From: Paracrocinitomix mangrovi
GTDB taxonomy: Bacteria; Bacteroidota; Bacteroidia; Flavobacteriales_D; Crocinitomicaceae
Direction of reading: 5' to 3'
Length of the DNA: 64,000 bases
Assembly: GCF_019740355.2 (NCBI RefSeq)
Contig: NZ_CP091819.1
Span: 1,240,001-1,304,000 of the forward strand
Each line of letters opens with the position of its first letter. Position 1 is the first letter of the stretch. Shown here in pieces: positions 1 to 10,540 of the stretch. Under the pieces are notes generated by a model that worked only from the letters and a program-made list of their open reading frames with translations, made no database searches and was not told the DNA's origin. The position numbers were made by a program, and so were the translations under genes.

Positions 1-1140
1 GGATACTCACATTTATATACTTATAACTGCACTACTAAAAAAACTACTCAATTGACTAGTGGAAATTTTGAAATACATGAAGCTAAACTTTCAAAAGATA
101 AAAAGAGTTTTTTCATTTCGTCCAATAAGAATCATCCCGGAAACAGATCGTTTTACAGATTCAACATTAGCAGCAATACCTGGGAAGACATCTTGACTGA
201 AAATGGCAACCATGAAGTAGCTGTATCACCAAATGAAAAACAATTAGCTATAAGATACTCTTACAAAAACAAGCCTTGGGAAATGTATATCTCCAATTTG
301 GAAAAAGATGCCCAAAAACAGTCCTTCACAAAATCAACCACAGCCGAATTTGATAATTACAAATGGAGGGAACCGGAAATAATTACTTTCAAGGCAAAAG
401 ATGGAACCACGGTTTATGCACGACTGTACAAACCCACTGAACAACTTAAAAACCAGGCAGGAATCATCTTTGTGCATGGTGCTGGCTACCTGCAAAATGC
501 CCACAATTGGTGGAGCGGATATCACAGAGAATATATGTTCCACAATTTACTGGCAGATAAAGGATACACCATCTTAGACATAGATTATAGAGCTAGTAAA
601 GGCTATGGTAGAGATTTTAGAACCGGAATCTACCGTCATATGGGAGGCTTGGACTTAAGTGACCAAATTGATGGTGCTGATTACATGATCAAAGAACTGG
701 AAATTGACTCTGAAAGAATTGGTATTTATGGAGGCTCTTATGGCGGTTTCATTACATTGATGGCCATGTTAACCGAACCCAATAAATTCAAATGTGGTGC
801 TGCCTTAAGGTCTGTTACTGATTGGGCACATTATAATCACCAATACACTTCTAACATATTAAATACACCTGAAACAGACCCTGAAGCCTTCAAAAAAAGT
901 TCTCCTATTTATTTTGCAGAAAATCTTAAAAACAAACTCTTAATGCTTCATGGAATGGAAGACGATAATGTTCAATATCAAGATGTTGTAAGATTAAGCC
1001 AAAGATTTATTGAACTGGGTAAAGATAATTGGGATTTAATTGGTTATCCAGTTGAAAAGCACGGATTTCAAGAGGCTACGAGTTGGACAGATGAATATAG
1101 ACGCATTCTAAATTTGTTTGATTCCCAACTAAATCCTTAA
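1..1140 (+). CDS. S9 family (DPP4-like) serine peptidase, 5' end outside window
   Basis: The frame is open from base 1, so this is the C-terminal part of a larger secreted or periplasmic peptidase; the TTG at 52 is not its start. The visible first third has the strand-rich, repeat-like character of the S9 beta-propeller. An alpha/beta-hydrolase domain follows, with the oxyanion region around IIFVHGAGY, the nucleophile serine in GGSYGGF (Ser codon at 736), the acid in HGMEDDNV and the histidine in EKHGF. Spacing and motifs match the dipeptidyl peptidase IV/prolyl oligopeptidase group, which releases N-terminal dipeptides or cleaves after proline. All three catalytic residues are present. The substrate cannot be told. 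No terminator is obvious before the next gene. S9B versus S9C membership cannot be settled without the N-terminal half. Confidence 0.9.
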   Translation, partial: GYSHLYTYNCTTKKTTQLTSGNFEIHEAKLSKDKKSFFISSNKNHPGNRSFYRFNISSNTWEDILTENGNHEVAVSPNEKQLAIRYSYKNKPWEMYISNLEKDAQKQSFTKSTTAEFDNYKWREPEIITFKAKDGTTVYARLYKPTEQLKNQAGIIFVHGAGYLQNAHNWWSGYHREYMFHNLLADKGYTILDIDYRASKGYGRDFRTGIYRHMGGLDLSDQIDGADYMIKELEIDSERIGIYGGSYGGFITLMAMLTEPNKFKCGAALRSVTDWAHYNHQYTSNILNTPETDPEAFKKSSPIYFAENLKNKLLMLHGMEDDNVQYQDVVRLSQRFIELGKDNWDLIGYPVEKHGFQEATSWTDEYRRILNLFDSQLNP

Positions 1141-1183
1141 TTAATTTCAACCTTTTGAGTCTTTATTGCGTTTAACTAACAAC

Positions 1184-1201
1184 TATTTTATCGTTAAAAT
1201 A
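1184..1201. repeat. AT-rich inverted repeat upstream of module 1 promoter
   Basis: TATTTTA and TAAAATA flank a TCGT loop, 34 bases upstream of the -7 element. It may be a protein-binding site or a weak hairpin after the peptidase gene. It is AT-rich enough to be chance. Confidence 0.25.
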
Positions 1202-1234
1202 ATTGCATTGATCGATATAATTAATGTATTTACT

Positions 1235-1242
1235 TATTTTTG
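1235..1242 (+). promoter_or_regulatory. Bacteroidota -7 promoter element for adhesin module 1
   Basis: TATTTTTG matches TAnnTTTG exactly. A TTG at 1208-1210 lies 24 bases upstream, slightly longer than usual for the -33 element. Transcription would begin near 1246-1250. This rules out translation from the TTG at 1240, which is the end of this element. Confidence 0.6.
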
Positions 1243-1275
1243 GCGATTATAGCACTTAACTGCTTACTGGGAAGA

Positions 1276-4200
1276 ATGAAATATTCTTTAAAAATGCTTA
1301 CTAAAAGACTGATAAAGACAAAGCTAAGGTCATTTATTGTCACTGCAATTTTGTGTTGTGGAGTTACCTCCTTTGCACAACAGGATACCATTTTTTGGTT
1401 TGCTGCACCTGACATCTCTTCTGGTGCTGGTGACACACCTGTACATTTAAGATTATTGTCTTATGATCAAGCAGCAACAGTTACAATTTCGCAACCTGCA
1501 AATGGAGGTTTCACGCCAATAGTAGTGAATATTCCGGCTAACTCTGTCAGCAATGTTGATTTATCTTCTTTCTTGGCGGATATTGAAAGTCCGGCTGCTG
1601 ATGTAGTTTCCAATACAGGGTTAAAAATTGAATCAACAGAGATCATTAGTGCATATTATGAACTTTCTAATGCAAGCAATAAAGAAATTTTCTCTTTGAA
1701 AGGTAATAAAGGTCTGGGTGACAATTTTTACACCCCTTTTCAAAAAGCCTGGGACAATGCTTCAATTTCGCCTTCTACGTATTCTTCAATTGAAATTGTA
1801 GCAACAGAAAATAATACTACTGTTGTTATTACACCTAAAACTAACATTGTTGGTCATTCGGTTGGTGCAACTTTTAACATTACATTAAATGAGGGAGAAA
1901 CCTACAGTGCCAGAGATGTTAATCTATCTGCTTCAACTTCATTGGCCGGATCAATTGTTTCTTCTGACAAACCAGTTTCTGTGACAGTGTTCTCAGGAGC
2001 ATTGCAATATGACGGTTGTAATTCATCTATGGGAGATCAAATAACTCCTGCTGATTATTTAGGTACAGATTTTATTATCCACAAAGGAACTACAGATGAT
2101 AAAGTATACATACTAGGAACTCAAAATAATACGGCAATTACAATTAGTGATTTGGGAACCACTAATTCACTTGTAAACTGGAGTGAAACGTATGAGTATG
2201 ATCTTAACGATACTTACAACCACATTCATACAACCAAACCTGTCTATGTATGGCACGCTTCAGGATTAGGATGTAATTTAGGTGGGGCCCAAGTTCCAAA
2301 TGTATTTTGTGCCGGTAAATATGATCAATCTTTTACACGTTCAACAGCTGACTCATTAGGTGTATTTCTTTGGATCAGAACTGGATTTGAAGGAGATTTT
2401 CAATTAAATGGAAACAGCACATTAATCCAAGCTAGCGATTTTACAGTAGTTCCAGGAACTAGTGGTGAATTTATGATGGCATTGAAATTTTTCAATACCA
2501 CTCAAGTTCCTGTTGGAAGCTATAATAAAGTAACAAATACAGGAGACATTTTTGGTCTGGGTATTATAAATGGTGAAACAACAGAAGGAGCAGGATATGC
2601 ATATCTTTCTGAATTTAGTTCATACCCTTATGTTGATGCCGGATTAGATGCTACAATTTGCCAAAATGTGCCTTTTAACCTTAATGGAATTGTTGGAGGT
2701 GGAGATGTAACGGGTACATGGTCAGGAACAGGATTTGGATCTTTCTCTAGCCCATTAAACTCTCTTACAAACACTTACAACCCTAGTGTAATTGACACAA
2801 TTATTAGTCCTATAAGTTTGATATTGACTTCTACCGGTCCTTGTCCGGAAATGAAGGATACACTAATTTTAACAGTAACTCCTGCTCCTATAGTAAACGC
2901 AGGAGCTGATCAAGTTGTATGCGCCAATGATCCAAATGTTGACTTAAGCGGAAATGTTACCGGTGGAGCAACAGGTGGAATTTGGTCTTCTATGGGAAGT
3001 GGAACTTTTACACCATCTAATACGGATTTAAATGCAACATACGTTCCTTCTCCGGCTGATACTATTGCTGGTTCAGTTAATATTATTTTGACATCTACGG
3101 GCTCTGGAAGCTGTATAGATGTTACTGACACTATGAACATTACCATCAGCCCTGCACCTGATGCTGATATTGCGCAAGACACTATTTATGCTTGTTCCAA
3201 CAACCCAAATATTACCTTAAGTGGAACTGTTACAGGCGGAACAACTACAGGAAAATGGACGACTAGTGGAAATGGAGTTTTTAGTCCTGATAACTTATCC
3301 TTAAATTGCACTTACACTCCTAGCCCTGCCGATATTGTTAGTGGTCAAATTATGATCTACCTCACATCCACAAATAATGGATTATGCTTCAGTGATAAAG
3401 ACTCAGTAGTAATTGTATTTACGCCTTCACCAGATGTTAGTGCTGGTACTGATTTATTTGCTTGTACAAATGAAAGTGGTGTGGTATTAAATGGTGCCAT
3501 AAGCGGTGCCACTACAACAGGAGTTTGGACGGGAGGAGCAGGAACCTTTATTCCCAACCCTAATACATTAGATGCACAATATATTCCTTCAGCAGCAGAA
3601 GTAACAGCTGGAAGTGTTACACTTACTCTAACATCTACGAACAATGGCAATTGTTTATCGGATAATGATCAGGTAGACATTGATTTTGTTGCACCTCCGT
3701 TTGCCAACTTTAATTTTAACAGTGCATGCCAAAATGATACAGTTTATGTTGAAGATTTTAGCTTAAATGGATTTGGAGTTATTACTTCTTGGATGTATGA
3801 TTTTGGAGATGGAATAACATCTAACAATCCTGATGATTTCCATTTATACAACAGTTCAGGGAATTTTGACATTCAACTTGTAGTACAAAGTGATGCTGGT
3901 TGTATAGACACATTAACTCAATCAGTAACAGTATATGATTTACCGGTAGCAGATTTTACGTATTCTCCAACTTGTGATAATGATCAGGTGATCGTTTATT
4001 TTAATGATGCTTCAACTATTGGTTCAGGTTCAATTACAAATTGGTACTACGATTTTGGAGGTATGGGAAATCAGTCTGTTCAAAACCCAAATCAATTATT
4101 TGTTGGAACCGGAAACTTTACAATTACTCAAATAGTAAGTTCAAATCAGGGATGTTCAGATACAATAACACAAGTATTATCTGTTCCACCAAAACCAAAT

Positions 4201-4731
4201 GCAGGTTTCTTTTATAATACAAGTGGCGGATTAAACGTTGGTGCTGAATTTACTTTTATAGATACTTCTTCTAACGCCGCAACTTACAGTTGGGATTTTG
4301 GAAATGGAGAAACTTCAACGGACCAGAATCCTACAGTAGTTTATTTTGCAAATGGAAATTATGACGTTGTATTAGTTGCAACTGGACCTCTTGGATGTAT
4401 TGATAGTGCATCACAAGTTATCACAATTAATACGGTAACTACTGAAATCACTCAATTAATTCCAAACGCTATTTCACCTAATGGCGATAACATTAATGAT
4501 GTTTGGAAACTAGAATTTATTCAATACACCAATACAGATGCGCAAATTGTAATTGTTAATCGTTGGGGGCAAACAGTATTTGAAAGTGTAGGGTATGCCA
4601 ATCCTTGGGATGGAACTTTCCAAGGTACGGGTGAATTGGTTCCTGAAGGAAACTATTACTATATCATCAAAATAAGTGATGATGAAATTTACGAAGGAGC
4701 ATTACTCGTCTTAATATCAGCAAATAACTAA
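1276..4731 (+). CDS. Giant secreted repeat protein 1, IgGFc-binding-type head, T9SS type B tail
   Basis: A surface protein exported through the outer membrane by the T9SS. Residue numbers count from the ATG at 1276. A signal peptide (basic KRLIKTKLR stretch, then a hydrophobic run ending SFA-QQ) is followed by an IgGFc-binding-protein-type N-terminal domain (about 38-450; FWFAAP, VVITP and SDKPVSVTV stretches). Next come four ~90-residue Ig-like repeats (about 452-808; each with an AGxD..C opening and LTST near the end), three PKD domains (about 809-1060) and a type B gliding-motility C-terminal domain from about 1061 (PNAISPNGDNINDVW, NRWG, WDG). ATG 1294 is an equally good start with an A-rich leader. 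The TTG at 1240 is rejected because it sits inside the promoter. The stop overlaps the next start by one base, implying coupling to the PorP partner. The ligand is unknown; the IgGFc name describes a fold, not proven IgG binding. Confidence 0.9.
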   Translation: MKYSLKMLTKRLIKTKLRSFIVTAILCCGVTSFAQQDTIFWFAAPDISSGAGDTPVHLRLLSYDQAATVTISQPANGGFTPIVVNIPANSVSNVDLSSFLADIESPAADVVSNTGLKIESTEIISAYYELSNASNKEIFSLKGNKGLGDNFYTPFQKAWDNASISPSTYSSIEIVATENNTTVVITPKTNIVGHSVGATFNITLNEGETYSARDVNLSASTSLAGSIVSSDKPVSVTVFSGALQYDGCNSSMGDQITPADYLGTDFIIHKGTTDDKVYILGTQNNTAITISDLGTTNSLVNWSETYEYDLNDTYNHIHTTKPVYVWHASGLGCNLGGAQVPNVFCAGKYDQSFTRSTADSLGVFLWIRTGFEGDFQLNGNSTLIQASDFTVVPGTSGEFMMALKFFNTTQVPVGSYNKVTNTGDIFGLGIINGETTEGAGYAYLSEFSSYPYVDAGLDATICQNVPFNLNGIVGGGDVTGTWSGTGFGSFSSPLNSLTNTYNPSVIDTIISPISLILTSTGPCPEMKDTLILTVTPAPIVNAGADQVVCANDPNVDLSGNVTGGATGGIWSSMGSGTFTPSNTDLNATYVPSPADTIAGSVNIILTSTGSGSCIDVTDTMNITISPAPDADIAQDTIYACSNNPNITLSGTVTGGTTTGKWTTSGNGVFSPDNLSLNCTYTPSPADIVSGQIMIYLTSTNNGLCFSDKDSVVIVFTPSPDVSAGTDLFACTNESGVVLNGAISGATTTGVWTGGAGTFIPNPNTLDAQYIPSAAEVTAGSVTLTLTSTNNGNCLSDNDQVDIDFVAPPFANFNFNSACQNDTVYVEDFSLNGFGVITSWMYDFGDGITSNNPDDFHLYNSSGNFDIQLVVQSDAGCIDTLTQSVTVYDLPVADFTYSPTCDNDQVIVYFNDASTIGSGSITNWYYDFGGMGNQSVQNPNQLFVGTGNFTITQIVSSNQGCSDTITQVLSVPPKPNAGFFYNTSGGLNVGAEFTFIDTSSNAATYSWDFGNGETSTDQNPTVVYFANGNYDVVLVATGPLGCIDSASQVITINTVTTEITQLIPNAISPNGDNINDVWKLEFIQYTNTDAQIVIVNRWGQTVFESVGYANPWDGTFQGTGELVPEGNYYYIIKISDDEIYEGALLVLISANN

Positions 4732-5774
4732 TGAAAAAGTTACTATTCATATTAGCTATCAGTTGTTTTGCTTATATAAGCAAGGCGCAACAACAGTATG
4801 TTTTTACAAATTTCATGATGAACGATTATTACTATAACCCAGCTGTGGCAGGGAGTAAAAAGTTTCATTATGCAAACCTAGGTTTCAGAATGCAATGGGC
4901 TGGATTCAATGAAGCTCCTATGACCATGTACGCCAATTTTTACGGATCAGTTAAAAATGAAATGAAGCATGGATATGGAATTTCAATTGTGAATGACAGA
5001 AGCGGCTTAGTAAATAATACTGCTATCTCATTGAATTACGCCTACCATGTGAAATTAGGTGAAAAATGGAAATTAGGAATGGGGGTAAAACCCGGATTTA
5101 TTCAGTACAACATTAAATTGTATGATGCTTTATTGGCAGATGAAGGTGATAACATATTAGAAGGAAACGTATTATCTACAGGTGCATTTGATCTTTCATC
5201 CGGAATTCATCTTTATTCAGAAAGATTCTTTTTTATGCTTTCAATGAGACACATATTTGGAGATGCCATCACCTTTACCGGATTTAATGATGGATTATCT
5301 AAACACTACACAGGAATAGTTGGATATAACTGGTGGGTAAACAAAAAAAGTAAACAACGACAGTTAGAATTGTTAGATAAGCAAAGAAAAGGTACCCTTG
5401 AAGAAGGAGAAGAAGTAGCCAAAAAGAAGATCAAAGATTTTGAATTAATGCCAATTATCATGGTCAATTATGTAAATCCTATCACACCACAAGGTACAGC
5501 AATGCTTAAAGCTACATTTGATCATAAATATTGGGCGGGATTGTCATACAGAACACAAGATGCATTGGGAATTTCATTAGGTATGGTAATAAAAGAAAGA
5601 TTGAACATTGGATATAGTTTTGATTATTCAATGGGGCAAATTCAAGGTTATAATTATGGATCTCATGAATTGATGCTTTCTTTTCAAACCACAAGTAAAA
5701 AGAAGAGTTTGGAAGAACAAGATGAGGAGCTGAACAACAGCATATTTGACACCCCCGAGTCAGATAAGAAGTAA
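4731..5774 (+). CDS. PorP/SprF family outer-membrane protein, partner of adhesin 1
   Basis: A 347-residue outer-membrane beta-barrel of the PorP/SprF family, members of which are needed for secretion or surface attachment of T9SS type B substrates. It has a signal peptide (MKKLLFILAISCFAYISKAQ) and the family opening QYVFTNFMMNDYYYNPAVAGS with the typical NPAxAG signature. Alternating aromatic/polar strands run to the C-terminus. It differs from the other two family members here: it carries a long charged insertion (about residues 203-240, Lys/Glu rich) and a charged tail ending in SDKK, and lacks their C-terminal CPxL. It starts in the TAATG overlap with adhesin 1. No PorE-like gene follows, unlike the other two modules. 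Confidence 0.88.
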   Translation: MKKLLFILAISCFAYISKAQQQYVFTNFMMNDYYYNPAVAGSKKFHYANLGFRMQWAGFNEAPMTMYANFYGSVKNEMKHGYGISIVNDRSGLVNNTAISLNYAYHVKLGEKWKLGMGVKPGFIQYNIKLYDALLADEGDNILEGNVLSTGAFDLSSGIHLYSERFFFMLSMRHIFGDAITFTGFNDGLSKHYTGIVGYNWWVNKKSKQRQLELLDKQRKGTLEEGEEVAKKKIKDFELMPIIMVNYVNPITPQGTAMLKATFDHKYWAGLSYRTQDALGISLGMVIKERLNIGYSFDYSMGQIQGYNYGSHELMLSFQTTSKKKSLEEQDEELNNSIFDTPESDKK

Positions 5775-5793
5775 ATGATAAAAAATTGAGATT

Positions 5794-8700
5794 ATGAAAT
5801 GGTTTAAAATATTCATATTGACCATAGGGTTGTGGACAACAATTGGCTCTCAAGAAGCTAAAGCGCAAATTGACACAACATTCTGGTTTGCTGCCCCATG
5901 GGTAACACCAGATCATGACCAAAACACGCCAATGGCGTTTCATTTTTCCACATTTGCTAATGCAACTACAATTAGATTGTATCAGCCTGCATTCACATAT
6001 GACACAACATTTACGGTTCCTCCAAATACATTGTTTTCTAAATATGTTTCACATTTAGTTAACACACTGGAAAGTAAGCCAGCAGATATGGTTCTAAATT
6101 GGGGATTTAAAATAGAAAGTGATTATCCAATTATTGCTGTATATGACTTCATTTCCAGTCCAAATAATGGTAGTTCAAATAATCCTGAAACTTATTCCTT
6201 GAAAGGGCAAAATGGGATGGGATATGAATTCGTAACACCTTTTCAAACGTTATGGAATAACAAAATATTGACAAATGATAATAATTCTGATGGTGTAGTT
6301 ACGCAACCTAAACAATTCTTTTCAGTTGTTGCTACGGAGGATAATACTGTCATTTATATTACACCTAAATGCGACGTTGTAGGTCATCCGGCCGACATTA
6401 CTTATTCGGTAACTCTCCCATTGGCCGGACAAGTTTATACTTGCGAAAATGTAGTTTCAAACACAAGTGCTCCAGGAAATTCATTAGCAGGTTCAATTGT
6501 TGTTTCTAACAAACCAGTTTCTGTTACAGTGAATGATGACTCTGTTAACCCTTCGGGAGGTGGTGGATGTTATGATTTAATGGGAGACCAAATTGTTCCC
6601 ACTGATGTTATTGGAAAGGAATATATAGTAAATAAAGGTTTTTTGAATGTTGGGTCTAATGAGTCAATATTTGTTGTTGCTACAGAAAATTTTACCACGG
6701 TAAATATTGATAATGGAATAACCACTACATCTGTAATTTTAAATCAGGGAGACACTTACCAATACAGTATTACGGAACAATTGACTTCTGTCCATGCTGA
6801 CAAGAATGTATACCTGTTACACATGTCTGGATATGGATGTGAGTTAGGTAAAGCATTATTACCTCCATTAAATTGTGCTGGATCAGATCAGGTTAGTTTT
6901 ACTAGAACAAATGGTCAAAGTTTTTTATTAGATATAGTTTGTCCGGCAGGATCAGAAGGCAACTTTACATTAAACGGATCAACAACTTTGGTTCAAGCAT
7001 CTGATTTTAACCCTGTACCAGGAACAGGTGGTGCATGGATGGGGGCTCAAATCTCTTTTAATACTACAGATATTCCTATTAACACTGCTAATTTATTGAC
7101 CAATTCATCTGATTATTTTTCATTAGGAATTATCAATGGAGGTGCAACCACTGGATGTTTATATCACTACATATCACCATTCTTGAGGAGAGTTTATGTA
7201 GACGCAGGAAATGATACTACTCTTTGTAGTGCAGAAACAATTATTGATTTAAATGGATCTGTAACAGGTGGTGTAAGCACAGGTATTTGGAGTGTTTTAG
7301 ATGGATCAGGAACCCTAAATTCTCCAACAAATTTATCTACTACGTATGATCCGGTTCAATCAGATTATGATCAAGGTTCTTTAACTTTTGTTCTACAATC
7401 AACTGGTAACTGTGATCCGAGATACGATACTTTAGTTGTTGACTTTATTGAATCACCAGATGTTTCTGCCGGATTGGACGATACATATTGTAAAAATAAT
7501 GTGGGAGCGGTATCTGTTAGTGGTTCATTGCAGTTTGCTTTAGCATCAACATGGTCTGGCGGTAATGGTGGATCTTTTGGAAACGTAGCTAATTTAAATA
7601 CTACCTATACTCCTTCACCAACCGATTTGGCAAATGATTCAGTAGTACTTTACTTAACTTCTAGCGGAAGTTTCTTCGCTTGCCCGGATGATGAGGATAC
7701 TTTAGTTATTTATTTTTCAGAGCCACCTAGTGTATTTGCTGGTGCAGATCAGGTAATTTGTTCATCTACACCACAAGTGGCCTTGAATGGAACTGTTAGT
7801 GGACCTACCACAACAGGAGAATGGACAACATCAGGTTCAGGAGCTTTTAGTCCTTCAGAATTTGATTTGAGCAACGATTATTTGATTTCTGCAGCAGATA
7901 CTGCCACCGGAACTGTAACACTTGTGCTGACCTCAACAAATAATGGAAATTGCCTGGCAGTTGCAGATAGCTTGACACTGACCATTCTTGACAAACCTAC
8001 AGTTACAATTACTTCTGAAGATTCTTTGTGTGCCAATGTGCCTAACATTGATTTAACCGGAACGGTTACTTCTGGATTTACTACAACCTGGATTGTAAAT
8101 GGTACTGGATCAATTGCAGATCCTAATTCATTGAATACTACCTATGGATTAACTCCTACAGATACCAGTATGGGATCTATTTGGATCTATTTAGAAACAA
8201 CCGGAGGAATTTGTCCAATTGAAACAGATTCTTTAGAAGTTCAATTCGTTGCTCCACCAGTAGTTTTTGCTGGATTAGATCAAAATCACTGTTCAAATGA
8301 AGTAGTAGCGTTGAATGGAACTTTATCCGGAACTGCTTCAGGTGCTAGTTGGTCATCTTTAGGAACAGGAACTTTTAATCCTGGTCCAAACTTGTTAAAC
8401 ACCTTCTATGAGCCTTCGCCCCTTGATATTTCTAATGGAAGTGTAAACCTTATTCTTACATCAACTGCTGAATTTGGTTGTTTACCTGATGATGACACCT
8501 TAACTATCACATATTTAGAAGTACCAGTAGCTGATTTTTCTTCAACTTCTGCATGTACAGGTGAAAACACTTTCTTTACTGACTTATCTACAATTGGTTC
8601 AGGGTCAATTACAACATGGCAATACGACTTTGGAAATAGCAATACATCTATCGCTCAAAATCCAATTCATAATTATTCAGGATCTGGAAACTTTGTAGTT

Positions 8701-9534
8701 ACATTGATAGCAGGTGCTTCTAACGGATGCTTCGACACAATTCAACAAAATATTTGGATTAACCCTGTACCAGTAGCTAATTTCACCAATAACTACGCCT
8801 GCGAAAATGATGCTACTGCTTTTATTGATGCCACTTTCTTATCTTCAGGTAGTATCCAAAGTTGGTCTTGGGACTTCGCAAACGGTGCAGGTACAAGTAA
8901 CATTCAAAATCCTTCCTATACCTTCGGAAATGAAGGAACTTATTCAGTCTCATTAACAGTGGTTTCAGATTCTGGATGTGTTGGAACTGTTACTAATAGT
9001 GTGGATGTATTAGGAGGACCTACGGCAGCATTTTCAGTTACACCTGTACCAGCATTAGCTTTAGAACAAGTTTTCTTTACTGATGAATCAAATGACCCTT
9101 CAATTGTTGCTTGGTATTGGGATTACGGAGATGGAATTGGAGGCTTTAATCAAAATGAAATTCACACTTACCAAAATGGTGGATATTATGATGTAGTGCT
9201 TACAGTAACTGATACAGCTGGTTGTCAAGATACTGCTGTACAAAATATTCAAGTCATTTTAGAGCCAGCACTTCCAACTGCGTTTACACCAAACAATGAT
9301 GGCGAAAATGACTTCTTTTTAATCAGAGGAGGACCTTTCCAAGCTGTTGATTTCAAAATATTCTCTAATTGGGGTGCTTTGGTATATTCAACCACTGACG
9401 TAAACCACCAAGGTTGGGACGGGCAATATAATGGAACTGATGCTCCTGTAGGTGTTTATTCTTGGACATACACTGTAATTATGCCAGGAGGTAAAGAATT
9501 TATTAAAGAAGGTGATGTCACCTTAATGAGGTAG
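5794..9534 (+). CDS. Giant secreted repeat protein 2, IgGFc-binding-type head, T9SS type B tail
   Basis: A 1246-residue secreted surface protein. The signal peptide ends near residue 25 (EAKA-QIDTTFWFAAP). The IgGFc-binding-type domain (about 28-465) clearly resembles that of adhesin 1. Five Ig-like repeats follow (starting near 468, 555, 646, 736 and 823), then three PKD domains (near 912, 994 and 1077; DFGNS, WDFANG and WDYGDG), then a type B C-terminal domain from about 1159 (PTAFTPNNDGENDFFLI, NWG, GWDG, GDVTLMR). The tail resembles adhesin 3, not adhesin 1. It begins 19 bases after PorP 1 and ends 2 bases before PorP 2, so it is probably cotranscribed with both. Binding partner unknown. 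Confidence 0.9.
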   Translation: MKWFKIFILTIGLWTTIGSQEAKAQIDTTFWFAAPWVTPDHDQNTPMAFHFSTFANATTIRLYQPAFTYDTTFTVPPNTLFSKYVSHLVNTLESKPADMVLNWGFKIESDYPIIAVYDFISSPNNGSSNNPETYSLKGQNGMGYEFVTPFQTLWNNKILTNDNNSDGVVTQPKQFFSVVATEDNTVIYITPKCDVVGHPADITYSVTLPLAGQVYTCENVVSNTSAPGNSLAGSIVVSNKPVSVTVNDDSVNPSGGGGCYDLMGDQIVPTDVIGKEYIVNKGFLNVGSNESIFVVATENFTTVNIDNGITTTSVILNQGDTYQYSITEQLTSVHADKNVYLLHMSGYGCELGKALLPPLNCAGSDQVSFTRTNGQSFLLDIVCPAGSEGNFTLNGSTTLVQASDFNPVPGTGGAWMGAQISFNTTDIPINTANLLTNSSDYFSLGIINGGATTGCLYHYISPFLRRVYVDAGNDTTLCSAETIIDLNGSVTGGVSTGIWSVLDGSGTLNSPTNLSTTYDPVQSDYDQGSLTFVLQSTGNCDPRYDTLVVDFIESPDVSAGLDDTYCKNNVGAVSVSGSLQFALASTWSGGNGGSFGNVANLNTTYTPSPTDLANDSVVLYLTSSGSFFACPDDEDTLVIYFSEPPSVFAGADQVICSSTPQVALNGTVSGPTTTGEWTTSGSGAFSPSEFDLSNDYLISAADTATGTVTLVLTSTNNGNCLAVADSLTLTILDKPTVTITSEDSLCANVPNIDLTGTVTSGFTTTWIVNGTGSIADPNSLNTTYGLTPTDTSMGSIWIYLETTGGICPIETDSLEVQFVAPPVVFAGLDQNHCSNEVVALNGTLSGTASGASWSSLGTGTFNPGPNLLNTFYEPSPLDISNGSVNLILTSTAEFGCLPDDDTLTITYLEVPVADFSSTSACTGENTFFTDLSTIGSGSITTWQYDFGNSNTSIAQNPIHNYSGSGNFVVTLIAGASNGCFDTIQQNIWINPVPVANFTNNYACENDATAFIDATFLSSGSIQSWSWDFANGAGTSNIQNPSYTFGNEGTYSVSLTVVSDSGCVGTVTNSVDVLGGPTAAFSVTPVPALALEQVFFTDESNDPSIVAWYWDYGDGIGGFNQNEIHTYQNGGYYDVVLTVTDTAGCQDTAVQNIQVILEPALPTAFTPNNDGENDFFLIRGGPFQAVDFKIFSNWGALVYSTTDVNHQGWDGQYNGTDAPVGVYSWTYTVIMPGGKEFIKEGDVTLMR

Positions 9535-9536
9535 GC

Positions 9537-10532
9537 ATGAAAATGAAGAAAATTCTCATATTGATTTGCAGCGTTTTTGCGTTGAATGCAGGACGAGCCC
9601 AAGACTGGCACTTGTCTATGTATGATGCTGCTCCTATGTATCTAAATCCGGCAATGACCGGAGTAGTTGAAGGAGAATGGCGAATTCATGCTCATTATAG
9701 AAATCAGTGGAACTCTGTAAACTTTAAACCTTTCAATACAGGTTTAATAAGCTTTGATGCACCGGTTGGTAATTGGGGATTTGGAGGTCAAATAATTAAC
9801 TACAGGGCCGGAATTGGAAATTATAATGCTTTACAAGGTTTAGCATCTGTTGCGTATACAATCCCTTTGAATAAAAAGAGATCTCACGTAATTACAATGG
9901 GAGTTCAAGGAGGAGTTACTCAAAAGAAAGTTGAATATCAATTATTGACATTTAACAATCAATACACTACACAAAACGGAGGAGGATTTGATTCAAATAT
10001 GCCTTCAAATGAATCTTTTGGAGGACAATCATTCATAACGCCTGATTTAAATGCCGGAATTTTATATTACTATGCAAGACAACAGAGTAGATTAAATCCA
10101 TTTGTCGGATTCTCTGCTTTTAATTTACTTGAACCTCAAGAATCCTGGTTTGGATCAAGTAATAAACTACCAATGAGATTTTACATTCACGCGGGTACCA
10201 GAATTAATATTACTGAAACTATTTATTTGATTCCAAAAGCTCTTTGGATGCAACAATCTACCTTCAACGAATTAACCCTGGCATGTGACGCAGGATTTTA
10301 TTTAAAAGGAAGTGAAGTGTATGTTTTAGGAGGTTTAACTTACAGAAATAAAGATGCTTTTATCGCCACTATAGGAGCTAAAAAGGCAAATTACATTGCA
10401 AAGTTTAGTTATGATACTAATTTATCTCAGCTAACTCCAGCATCTAATGGTAGAGGTGGTATTGAAATCTCTTTCACTTATATGCATCAAAAGAAAGACA
10501 AAAAGAAAGTTAAAGTTTGCCCACAATTATAA
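9537..10532 (+). CDS. PorP/SprF family outer-membrane protein, partner of adhesin 2
   Basis: A 331-residue PorP/SprF-family barrel with a signal peptide (ending GRA-QDWHLS) and the family signature LNPAMTGV. The predicted role is to help export or hold the type B adhesin encoded just upstream. It is close in sequence to the third family member at 20845 (shared QDxHLSxxDAA opening, RNQW/RTQW, TGLxSFDA, FSYDxN, ASNGRGG). It ends VKVCPQL, a C-terminal Cys-Pro motif also found there. It starts 2 bases after the adhesin stop and 8 bases separate it from the PorE-like gene. MKMKK gives two possible starts (9537 or 9543). Confidence 0.9.
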   Translation: MKMKKILILICSVFALNAGRAQDWHLSMYDAAPMYLNPAMTGVVEGEWRIHAHYRNQWNSVNFKPFNTGLISFDAPVGNWGFGGQIINYRAGIGNYNALQGLASVAYTIPLNKKRSHVITMGVQGGVTQKKVEYQLLTFNNQYTTQNGGGFDSNMPSNESFGGQSFITPDLNAGILYYYARQQSRLNPFVGFSAFNLLEPQESWFGSSNKLPMRFYIHAGTRINITETIYLIPKALWMQQSTFNELTLACDAGFYLKGSEVYVLGGLTYRNKDAFIATIGAKKANYIAKFSYDTNLSQLTPASNGRGGIEISFTYMHQKKDKKKVKVCPQL

Positions 10533-10540
10533 ATAGTTTG

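Noticed and set aside
1380-2620. Naming adhesins 1 and 2 as antibody-binding virulence factors from the IgGFc-type head
   Set aside because: The domain name comes from a mammalian mucin-like protein; occurrence in environmental Bacteroidota gives no evidence of IgG binding.
5512-5943. A 143-codon minus-strand frame spanning the PorP 1 / adhesin 2 junction
   Set aside because: It lies antisense to two well-supported genes with signal peptides and has no family features.
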